The position numbers and the translations under genes were made by a program. From Deltaproteobacteria bacterium UBA5756 (GTDB lineage: Bacteria; Desulfobacterota; Syntrophorhabdia; Syntrophorhabdales; Syntrophorhabdaceae), in NCBI GenBank assembly GCA_002418985.1, contig DIFE01000118.1, positions 1 through 15,336 on the forward strand: a stretch of 15,336 nucleotides of DNA, in the 5' to 3' direction. The first letter of the stretch is position 1; every line of letters starts with the position of its first letter. This document shows positions 8,069-14,145 of the stretch, one piece after another. The notes beneath the pieces were generated by a model. It searched no databases and had not been told where the DNA came from. It saw nothing but the letters and a program-made list of their open reading frames with translations.

Positions 8069-8122
8069 ATGGAGATCGGGAAGGTCAGGAACTGGCGCTG
8101 GTGGCGGAAGCTTCAGGTGTGA
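8069..8122 (+). CDS. Putative Trp-rich leader peptide (17 aa)
   Basis: Reading from ATG 8069 gives MEIGKVRNWRWWRKLQV and a TGA stop. Three of 17 codons are Trp, clustered within four codons (8093-8104), the hallmark of an attenuator leader peptide; E. coli TrpL likewise has a WWR core. The ORF starts 8 bp after the -10 box and is followed by competing hairpins and a terminator. There is no Shine-Dalgarno, and the predicted transcript start (8066-8069) would make the message essentially leaderless, which is unusual for an attenuator and the main argument against it. Alternatively the WRWWR cluster arises by chance inside a non-coding RNA, or the peptide is a cationic Trp/Arg-rich product with its own activity. 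Seven of 17 residues are Lys, Arg or Glu. Confidence 0.45.
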   Translation: MEIGKVRNWRWWRKLQV

Positions 8123-8209
8123 GACCGTAATTTCCGGCCAGGGACGGTTTCACCCGTCCGTGGCCGTTGTGTTTGAAAGGCCATGGGTAAGAAAACTCAT
8201 GGCCTTTTT
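8102..8209 (+). promoter_or_regulatory. Attenuator-like RNA with mutually exclusive hairpins
   Basis: Three pairings compete. (a) 8135-8147 with 8154-8166: two 6-bp helices (CGGCCA/TGGCCG and GGACGG/CCGTCC) around one G-G mismatch, hexaloop. (b) 8158-8165 (CCGTGGCC) with 8179-8186 (GGCCATGG): 8 bp including one wobble, which would consume both the 3' arm of (a) and the 5' arm of the terminator, so acting as antiterminator. (c) The terminator 8176-8188 with 8195-8207. In addition 8102-8109 (TGGCGGAA, containing the third Trp codon) can pair with 8132-8140 (TTCCGGCCA) with one bulge, giving a fourth upstream segment. Because of that extra segment, whether ribosome stalling favours or prevents termination is not obvious by eye. 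Confidence 0.5.
8176..8209 (+). terminator. Intrinsic terminator ending the leader RNA
   Basis: Stem AAAGGCCATGGGT paired with ACTCATGGCCTTT (13 bp, one wobble), loop AAGAAA, followed by a short T-run (8205-8209) and the AT-rich GATTATT. The T-run is short, so termination may be incomplete, as expected if the downstream operon depends on read-through. Confidence 0.7.
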
Positions 8210-8443
8210 GATTATTGAAAGGAGGAATGGTTCCACGGTAGAAAAGATTTCGTTGATAGGTCAAATAAGTCCTATAAGCGTGTAGCGTGAGGAGTAACGG
8301 GAGCTGGGTGGAAAGAAAGGATTGACGTGACGGTCGTTTTCAGGGCAAAGTTTACAGACAAATTGCGGCCGGAGTTCGATACAGTCCCGACATGGAGGCT
8401 CCAGAGATGGAGCCGGGTTTGTTCAACTCGCAGGGAGGAATAG
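8210..8443 (+). other. Untranslated spacer between terminator and aminotransferase
   Basis: No recognised gene. Immediately after the terminator there is an excellent ribosome site (AAAGGAGGA directly before ATG 8227), but the frame stops after four codons (Met-Val-Pro-Arg). A 38-codon GTG ORF (8327-8443) has an upstream AAAGGA and ends TAG directly against the aminotransferase ATG; it has no recognisable features and may be chance. A hairpin (GGCTCC 8397-8402 with GGAGCC 8409-8414, hexaloop, without a T-run) precedes the aminotransferase ribosome site. A promoter-like TTGATA/TATAAG pair around 8253-8278 has too short a spacer to trust. Confidence 0.5.
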
Positions 8444-9544
8444 ATGCTGCTTTCCGATAGAGTCATGCAGGTACGGCCATCAGGTGTTCGAAAGATCTTC
8501 GACCTGGCACAAAAAGTAAAAAACCCCATCAATTTGAGTATCGGGGAGCCCGATTTCGATATCCCCGATGAAATCAAGAATGAAGGTATCGCGTGGATAC
8601 AAAAGGGCTTCAATAAATATACCCCCTCCGGAGGGATCCCCGAACTGAGGGAAAAGGTCCTGACCCACCTCAGAAAGAAGGGGATCATCTGCGAGGACGT
8701 CATCATCACGGCAGGGGTGACGGGCGGGCTCCTTCTCGCCCTCATGACGACGCTCAATCCCGGGGAAGAAGTGGTCATTCCCGATCCATACTTTGTCCTC
8801 TATGAATATCAGGTGCTCTTCCTTGGCGGCAGGCCCGTCTTTTTCGATACGTACCCCGATTTTACGCTGAGGGAGGAAGAACTGCGCCGGGCAATAACGG
8901 ACCGGACCAGGATCATCCTCATCAACAGCCCCAACAATCCGACGGGGATGGTCAATTCCCGGCAGGAACTGGAGATGGTGGCGAGAGTGGCCCGGGAAAA
9001 AGACCTCCTCGTCTTTTCCGACGATATTTACGACCGTTTCATTTACGATGAAGGGACCGGTGACAAGCCCTATCTGGGGCAGTTATATGACAAGACGGTA
9101 ACCTTCGGGGGGTTCTCCAAGACATGGGGGATGACCGGCTGGCGCCTCGGGTATGTGGCGGGACCCCGCGAGATCATCCAGTGTATGATAACCATGCAGC
9201 AATATGCCTTCAGCAGCGTCACCTCCTTCGCGCAAAAGGCGGCCCTGACGGCTCTCGATTACAGTATGGACCAGACCATCGATCAGTACCGCAAAAAACG
9301 GGACCTTATTTACAACGGGCTCAAAGACAAGTACAATGTTGTGAAACCGGGAGGGGCATTCTTCATCTTTCCTGAGGTGCCCGGCGGGAACAGCATGGCT
9401 TTTGTCGAGCGCGCCCTGGAAAACAATCTCTTCATCATCCCGGGCAGCATTTTTTCGTCACGGGACAGTCATGTGCGCATCTCCTTCGCTGCAACCGAAG
9501 AGAATCTCCTGAAGGGGATCGACGTGCTGAGAAAAATGGTCTAA
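8444..9544 (+). CDS. PLP-dependent aminotransferase class I/II (probable aromatic aminotransferase)
   Basis: Cytoplasmic fold-type I aminotransferase, 366 residues. Visible signatures: LSIGEPDFDIP at the N-terminus, ITAGVTGGLLLAL in the cofactor phosphate region, NSPNNPTGM, FSDDIYDRF, the PLP Schiff-base lysine Lys226 in GGFSKTWGMTGWRLGY, and the substrate-carboxylate arginine Arg345 in HVRISFA. All catalytic residues are present. The start is supported by GGGAGG five bases before ATG. Specificity cannot be read directly; the adjacent IOR genes suggest it moves amino groups between aromatic amino acids (Trp, Phe, Tyr) and 2-oxoacids, making or using the aryl pyruvates that IOR handles. It is the first gene of the operon; iorA' starts 13 nt after its stop. 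The Trp-rich leader RNA upstream is the likely control point, though the 234-nt gap weakens that link. Confidence 0.9.
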   Translation: MLLSDRVMQVRPSGVRKIFDLAQKVKNPINLSIGEPDFDIPDEIKNEGIAWIQKGFNKYTPSGGIPELREKVLTHLRKKGIICEDVIITAGVTGGLLLALMTTLNPGEEVVIPDPYFVLYEYQVLFLGGRPVFFDTYPDFTLREEELRRAITDRTRIILINSPNNPTGMVNSRQELEMVARVAREKDLLVFSDDIYDRFIYDEGTGDKPYLGQLYDKTVTFGGFSKTWGMTGWRLGYVAGPREIIQCMITMQQYAFSSVTSFAQKAALTALDYSMDQTIDQYRKKRDLIYNGLKDKYNVVKPGGAFFIFPEVPGGNSMAFVERALENNLFIIPGSIFSSRDSHVRISFAATEENLLKGIDVLRKMV

Positions 9545-9557
9545 AGGAGTTCTCGCG

Positions 9558-10781
9558 ATGCATGAGAATATCATCACGCTGTTGATGGAAAACGCCGTGC
9601 AGCACCTTTATGTAACGAACAGGGCGACAGCGGCGACTGCACATCGCCTTTCGGGCAATTCGTTTTCCTTCCATTGCGAGGTTTCGACAAACGAAAAGAT
9701 TGCCTACGAACTTGCCCTGGCGGGGGCCTACGCAGGCAAAAGATGCGCCTGCATCCTTTCGACGGAAGGTCTGTACGAGGCCCTGGATCCCGTCATGAGC
9801 TCCGCCTATACAGGCGTGGCCGGGTCGTTTCTGATCGTTGCCGTGCAGGAAAATGACGAGGAGGTGACACCGCTCGGCCCCTTTTCCAAACTGCCCCTCA
9901 TCGTCACGGAGACCCGGGACGAACTGTCAAGGGCCATACGGTACGGGTTCGATGCCTCCGAAGAGTACAGGATCCCCATTATCGTGCAGGCCGTTCCCGA
10001 CAGGCATGACGAAGACGCGAAGGCTGGAGGCGGCCAGGGCGCCAAGCCGCAGGCAAGGGCCGCTTCTTTCATAAAGGAGCCGGGCAGGTGGGCCGCAACA
10101 CCAAAATTCCGCTTCAGTCTTCACGGCGAACTGAATGAAAAGATAAAAAAGATCTCGGAGGCCTTCGAGACTTACGAAGATAACGTCGTCATGAAGAAGA
10201 GTTCAACCGGTCTTGTTACGGACAGGTTTTCCCGTCTCGCCTTTTACGACGAGGATGCCAGCGTGCTCAAGCTGGCGACCGTTTTCCCTCTGCCCCACAA
10301 ACTGGTCCAGGGCTTTATCGACGGCATGGATGAGGTCCTGGTTGTCGAGACCTATCCGGCAATAGAACTGCAGATACCTGACAGGACGAAGGTGAGAAGC
10401 GGTTTTGTCGACGCCGGCAGCGGCAGGCCTCAGTATGATGAGGTCATAGCGGGATTCACCGTGGTGAGGGACCGGCTGGGGCCGGCATCTTCGATCAACA
10501 TGGCCCACGGTATCAAGAAACTCCACCCGGAAAAGAACATCCTCGCCGTCACCTTCGAGGACCACTTCTTCCATTCAGGGATGCCTGCTTACGTGAACAC
10601 CCTGTACAACGGTTCTTCCTGTCCCCTCCTTATTATGGTGAGCGCGCGGGAGGAAGAGATCAGAAGGATCCTCGGCAGTTATGGAGTCAAAAGCATCTTC
10701 GCTATCGGGGCGGTCGACGAACTCGCCCGGTTCAGGGACATGGCTGAGCCCGTGGCCATTTTCTACAGGGGTATGATATGA
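9558..10781 (+). CDS. Degenerate IorA-like protein (TPP-enzyme paralogue without catalytic motifs)
   Basis: A 407-residue homologue of IOR alpha, against 598 for the intact iorA two genes downstream. The N-terminal pyrimidine-domain region aligns: HCEVSTNEKIAYELALAGA (Glu41) corresponds to HTEWSTNELCAFEVAFGAA in IorA (Glu59). The YPGTPSSE motif is replaced by unrelated residues, the CPGCPHR motif is absent, and in the pyrophosphate domain GDSTFLHAC has become FEDHFFHSG (333-341), with DNSTTAMTG replaced by SAREEE. The C-terminal ferredoxin domain is missing altogether. The Mg-pyrophosphate site is therefore probably lost, and no independent oxidoreductase activity is expected. The frame is long, clean and well expressed-looking (AAGGAG eight bases before ATG) and overlaps iorB by ATGA, so it is not an ordinary pseudogene. 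A structural or regulatory partner of IorB/IorA is my best guess; divergence towards another acyl-transfer role cannot be excluded. Confidence 0.8.
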   Translation: MHENIITLLMENAVQHLYVTNRATAATAHRLSGNSFSFHCEVSTNEKIAYELALAGAYAGKRCACILSTEGLYEALDPVMSSAYTGVAGSFLIVAVQENDEEVTPLGPFSKLPLIVTETRDELSRAIRYGFDASEEYRIPIIVQAVPDRHDEDAKAGGGQGAKPQARAASFIKEPGRWAATPKFRFSLHGELNEKIKKISEAFETYEDNVVMKKSSTGLVTDRFSRLAFYDEDASVLKLATVFPLPHKLVQGFIDGMDEVLVVETYPAIELQIPDRTKVRSGFVDAGSGRPQYDEVIAGFTVVRDRLGPASSINMAHGIKKLHPEKNILAVTFEDHFFHSGMPAYVNTLYNGSSCPLLIMVSAREEEIRRILGSYGVKSIFAIGAVDELARFRDMAEPVAIFYRGMI

Positions 10782-11362
10782 AACACGAGATCATATGCGC
10801 GGGAATAGGGGGAAGAGGAGTGCTTCTTGCCTCCACGATACTCATTGAAGCGGCCATAACAAGCGGTTTGAAGGCCGTTGCCTCCGATGAATACGGCATG
10901 AGCCAGAGAGGCGGCTCAGTTGTCTCTCTGGTAAAGGTGGGCGATTTTGCCAGTCCCTTCATCGGAAGGGAGAATGGCGACATCCTGCTTGCGTTCGAGG
11001 AAAGTGAATTTTACAGGACACTTTTTTTTCTGAAGAAGGGTGGCCTGGCGCTTATCAATACCCGGGCGGAAGGGTTTCCCTCGTCGGTCGATACGTTGCT
11101 GAAGAAAAGAGGGATCGTTTGTCGTCTCGTCGATGCCGATGGCATAGCCCGCGACGAAGGGATGTTCCAATCGGCCAATATGGCGCTCCTGGGTTCCTTT
11201 GCCTCCTTCGGGATTGCCCCGTTTACGCGGGAAGTGCTGGAAAACACAATCCGGTCTCGTGTACCGGAAAAATTCCTGGCCAAAAACCTCGCTGTCTTCG
11301 CAAAGGGATTTGAAGCCGCGGACGGGCAGGGCGCGGTGAAGATACCGCAGCAGGGTGTGTGA
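10778..11362 (+). CDS. iorB: Indolepyruvate:ferredoxin oxidoreductase, beta subunit
   Basis: A 194-residue protein of the pyruvate:ferredoxin oxidoreductase gamma-domain family, the normal IorB length. It has the N-terminal glycine-rich ICAGIGGRGVLLAS and the diagnostic ASDEYGMSQRGGSV (typical form SEVHGMAQRGGSV), followed by the GDILLAFEESE segment. In the complex this subunit carries the CoA-binding domain and pairs with IorA, which holds TPP and two 4Fe-4S clusters. Together they oxidatively decarboxylate aryl pyruvates (indolepyruvate, phenylpyruvate) to arylacetyl-CoA with reduction of ferredoxin, or run in reverse for assimilation. It overlaps the preceding gene by 4 bp (ATGA), implying translational coupling with the degenerate IorA-like protein, and ends six bases before iorA. 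Confidence 0.9.
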   Translation: MKHEIICAGIGGRGVLLASTILIEAAITSGLKAVASDEYGMSQRGGSVVSLVKVGDFASPFIGRENGDILLAFEESEFYRTLFFLKKGGLALINTRAEGFPSSVDTLLKKRGIVCRLVDADGIARDEGMFQSANMALLGSFASFGIAPFTREVLENTIRSRVPEKFLAKNLAVFAKGFEAADGQGAVKIPQQGV

Positions 11363-11368
11363 GGTCTT

Positions 11369-13165
11369 ATGGGAGGATCAGTGCAGAGCAGAGAAGAGGT
11401 TGTAATAGGAAATCAGGCCATCGCGCGCGGTCTTGTCGAGGCCGGTCTTGAGATCGCGGCGGCATATCCCGGGACGCCGAGTTCCGAGATATTGCCGGGT
11501 GTCGTGTACTTCAAGAAAATGGAAGACGTGAAGATCCACACCGAGTGGTCGACAAATGAGCTTTGCGCATTCGAGGTAGCCTTCGGAGCGGCGGCATACT
11601 CGGGTGCCAGGGCGGCGTGTTTCATGAAACAGGTGGGTCTTAACGTCGCGTTCCCGGCGCTCCTGAGGTCCCGGGAAAAGACCATCGAGGGAGGACTTGT
11701 CATTGTCTCCTGCGACGACCCCGGTCCACAGTCATCCCAGACGGAGCAGGATACACGCCTTATTGCGGCCCTCTTCGGTATCCCGGTCTTCGACCCCGCA
11801 TCTCCTACCGAGGCGGCGGACGTTGCCTATTACGCCCTCAACTGGTCTTTCGAGAACAAGGTGCCCGTGATCATCCGTTCCACGCACCGGGTGAGCCATG
11901 CCCGCGAGTCGATTTCTCTTTACAGCCCGGGGGCGAGGAAGGTTTCTCTCCAGGAAGGCCATCTTGCGGGGACGGGCCGAAAACTAGGCATCGTCGCATC
12001 GGGCATGAGCTATTCCCTCGTCTATGACGTCATCGAGGAACTTGGTGCCGCCGACGTGGTGTCGCTCTACAAGGTACTGAAGGTCTATCCTCCGAGTGAA
12101 GCTCTTTCGGATTTTGTGAGGTCCGTGGATCGGGTCCTGGTGGTGGAGGAGACGGATCGGGTGATCGAGGCGCTCATAGGCGACGACAAAAAAGTTATGG
12201 GCAGAAGCGACGGGACCGTGCCGTCATCGGGAGAGATCACCTACGACATAGTCAGGGATATGCTGTCGGGGGTATTAGGCAGACTCGGGTTGGCAAGAAA
12301 GGACCTTTTCGCGCCCGACGGGACCATTGAAGAGGCGCTTTCGGATGTTGCAGTCATCCCGAGACCGCCAAAGCTCTGCCCCGGCTGTCCCCACCGGGCT
12401 TCTTTCTTTGCAATGCAGTATCTATGGCCCGACGCCATCTATCCCGGGGATATCGGGTGCTATACCCTGGGTATTTCCCAGGGCGCCGTTGATACCTGTC
12501 TTGACATGGGTGCCGGCGTGACCATGGCGGAGGGTTTCTACGACGCATTCAATCAGGATGGGAAACTTGTCCCGATCCTTGCGTCCGTCGGCGATTCCAC
12601 CTTTCTGCACGCCTGCCTGGCGCCGCTCTATGACGCTGTGAAAAATCGTAAGAGGTTTATTCTTGTCCTCATGGACAATTCGACAACGGCAATGACGGGA
12701 ATGCAGCCAACGCCTCAGACGGGCGTTACCGTCGATGGTGTCAAAACACGCAGCGTGGCCATCGAAGATATCGTCAAGGGTCTCGGCGTAAAGTATCTGA
12801 AGATAGTGGATCCCTATGATGTCCCGCTGATGATCGGTACGATCAGGGAGGCCTTCGATTACCTGAAAGGGGACGAAATGCTTCCCGCGGTCATTATTGC
12901 AAGGCGCCAGTGTTTGCTCCTCACAAAGGGGGCGGCAAAGGAGGCGGAATATCCCGTCGATATCGAGCGCGATTGCATAGGCTGCAAGAGCTGCCTGGCC
13001 ACCTTCGATTGCCCGGCAATGTCTTTTGACGAAGGCTTGAAAAAGATCAGGATCGATGACAGCATCTGCACGAATTGCGGGATCTGCTATTATGCCTGCC
13101 CGGTGCAGGTCAAGGGAAAGGCATTGAGGAAGCTCAAAGGCCTGGTCAAGCAGGGGGCAAAATAA
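11369..13165 (+). CDS. iorA: Indolepyruvate:ferredoxin oxidoreductase, alpha subunit
   Basis: A 598-residue catalytic subunit of typical length. Domains: pyrimidine-binding (~10-180) with YPGTPSSE (33-40) and Glu59 in HTEWSTNEL; a middle transketolase-C-like domain (~195-290); TPP pyrophosphate domain (~330-500) with CPGCPHR (337-343), GDIGCYTLG, GDST (408-411) and DNSTTAMTG (from 436); C-terminal ferredoxin domain with Cys536/539/542/548 and Cys567/570/573/577, enough for two 4Fe-4S clusters. All motifs are intact, in contrast to the paralogue at 9558. The enzyme is cytoplasmic and oxygen-sensitive. The ATG at 11369 has GAGG five bases upstream; an in-frame GTG at 11381 has GGGAGG four bases before it and could be the real start, four codons shorter. 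Alternative naming as a general 2-oxoacid:ferredoxin oxidoreductase is less likely, because this motif set and the order with iorB are specific to IOR. Confidence 0.95.
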   Translation: MGGSVQSREEVVIGNQAIARGLVEAGLEIAAAYPGTPSSEILPGVVYFKKMEDVKIHTEWSTNELCAFEVAFGAAAYSGARAACFMKQVGLNVAFPALLRSREKTIEGGLVIVSCDDPGPQSSQTEQDTRLIAALFGIPVFDPASPTEAADVAYYALNWSFENKVPVIIRSTHRVSHARESISLYSPGARKVSLQEGHLAGTGRKLGIVASGMSYSLVYDVIEELGAADVVSLYKVLKVYPPSEALSDFVRSVDRVLVVEETDRVIEALIGDDKKVMGRSDGTVPSSGEITYDIVRDMLSGVLGRLGLARKDLFAPDGTIEEALSDVAVIPRPPKLCPGCPHRASFFAMQYLWPDAIYPGDIGCYTLGISQGAVDTCLDMGAGVTMAEGFYDAFNQDGKLVPILASVGDSTFLHACLAPLYDAVKNRKRFILVLMDNSTTAMTGMQPTPQTGVTVDGVKTRSVAIEDIVKGLGVKYLKIVDPYDVPLMIGTIREAFDYLKGDEMLPAVIIARRQCLLLTKGAAKEAEYPVDIERDCIGCKSCLATFDCPAMSFDEGLKKIRIDDSICTNCGICYYACPVQVKGKALRKLKGLVKQGAK

Positions 13166-13170
13166 CGGGC

Positions 13171-14109
13171 GTGAGTGAAGGAAGCCCTACCCCCACAGTC
13201 CTTTCCATTGCCATCATTACGAAGGATACACGGGAGCTCCTTGAAGGGCTCCTCGGTTCCATCGAGAGGGATGCCTCCCTGAGGCCCTTCGGTACCGAGA
13301 TCATCATCATTGATAATGCCTCCACCGATGGCACCGCTGATCTCGTTAAAGGATCGTTCCCGCGGGCCGGATATGTCCGCAACGACCGTAACATGGGGTT
13401 TGCCGCCTCGGTGAACCAGGCAGCCCGCCTGGCGCGGGGCAGGTACATTCTTCTCCTCAATTCCGATACGCTCCTCATTGAAGGCGAGGTTGCAAAGATG
13501 ATGGCCGCCGCCGGGCAGATCGCCGACCTGGCAGTCATGGGGCCGCAGCTCGTCTATGAGGACCTTAGCGTCCAGCGGTCCGTTGCGGCCATCCCCGGAC
13601 TGGCGGCGGAATTGCTTCCCGGTTCGCACCGTCTAAGCCACAGCGGCCCGGATTCAGACAGGGGGATGTTCAGCGACGTGGAATCGTTGATCGGGGCCGC
13701 CATCATGATCCGGAAGGAAGCCTTCGACGACCTTAATGGTTTCGATCAGCGTTTCTTTTTCTTTCTCGAGGAGACGGACTTCTGTCTTCGGGCCAGGCTG
13801 AAGGGCTATAGGGTTGTTTTCTTTCCGGCGGCCCGAATCGTCCATTTTCAGGGCAGAACGGTACGGAAGACCTGGGTCAAGGGGCGGATGGAATACAATA
13901 TTTCACTCAGAAAATTCATAAGAAAACATCACGGGCCGGTTTATACGCTGGTCTTCGATTCCGTCAAATTCCTGAAGGCTTTTATCTTTATCTTTATGGT
14001 GCCCTTTCTTCTTTTCGGATCCAGGTCGAGGCTGCGCTATTCCTATTACCTGAAACTTGTGATATGGTACCTGCGGATGTGCCCCGACAATGCGGGCCTT
14101 CGCGCATGA
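13171..14109 (+). CDS. Family 2 glycosyltransferase (rhamnosyltransferase-like)
   Basis: A GT-A fold family 2 glycosyltransferase of 312 residues. N-terminal LSIAIITKDTRELLEGLL, the nucleotide-binding IIIIDNASTDGT, RNDRNMGFAASVNQAA, and the metal-binding NSD (in LLLNSDTLL) are followed by FFFFLEETDFCLRARLKGYRV, the acceptor/catalytic-base segment common to rhamnosyltransferase-like members. A hydrophobic stretch near the C-terminus (~275-295, KAFIFIFMVPFLLFG) suggests membrane association. It would transfer a sugar from a nucleotide donor, probably in polysaccharide or lipopolysaccharide assembly. The frame is open further upstream inside iorA, but the GTG at 13171, five bases after the iorA stop, is the sensible start because homology begins there; its ribosome site is weak, so translation may depend on coupling. 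Its function is unrelated to the IOR genes, so operon membership probably reflects position rather than pathway. Confidence 0.87.
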   Translation: MSEGSPTPTVLSIAIITKDTRELLEGLLGSIERDASLRPFGTEIIIIDNASTDGTADLVKGSFPRAGYVRNDRNMGFAASVNQAARLARGRYILLLNSDTLLIEGEVAKMMAAAGQIADLAVMGPQLVYEDLSVQRSVAAIPGLAAELLPGSHRLSHSGPDSDRGMFSDVESLIGAAIMIRKEAFDDLNGFDQRFFFFLEETDFCLRARLKGYRVVFFPAARIVHFQGRTVRKTWVKGRMEYNISLRKFIRKHHGPVYTLVFDSVKFLKAFIFIFMVPFLLFGSRSRLRYSYYLKLVIWYLRMCPDNAGLRA

Positions 14110-14145
14110 TCGACTTGAAGCCGGTAAAACTGGAGGATGTTGCCA

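Noticed and set aside
8081..8130. Resemblance of GGTCAGG...GGCGGAAG to the SRP RNA core
   Set aside because: The invariant GGTCAGGTCCGGAAGGAAGCAGCC order is absent and the surrounding fold is a different set of hairpins. A T-box was also considered and dropped: no AGGGTGG...ACC antiterminator element.
8055..8285. An open frame running through the leader hairpins and terminator, including an ATG-started 28-codon ORF at 8199
   Set aside because: It has no ribosome site, its ATG sits inside the terminator stem, and the RNA secondary structure explains the sequence better.
8272..8778. A 168-codon minus-strand open frame over the aminotransferase start
   Set aside because: It overlaps conserved aminotransferase coding sequence, and its composition (Ser/Thr/Pro-rich) is typical of reverse-strand shadows.
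13075..13170. Upstream extension of the glycosyltransferase from TTG 13075 inside iorA
   Set aside because: These codons overlap the essential second ferredoxin cluster of IorA and read as low-quality sequence; family similarity begins only after GTG 13171.
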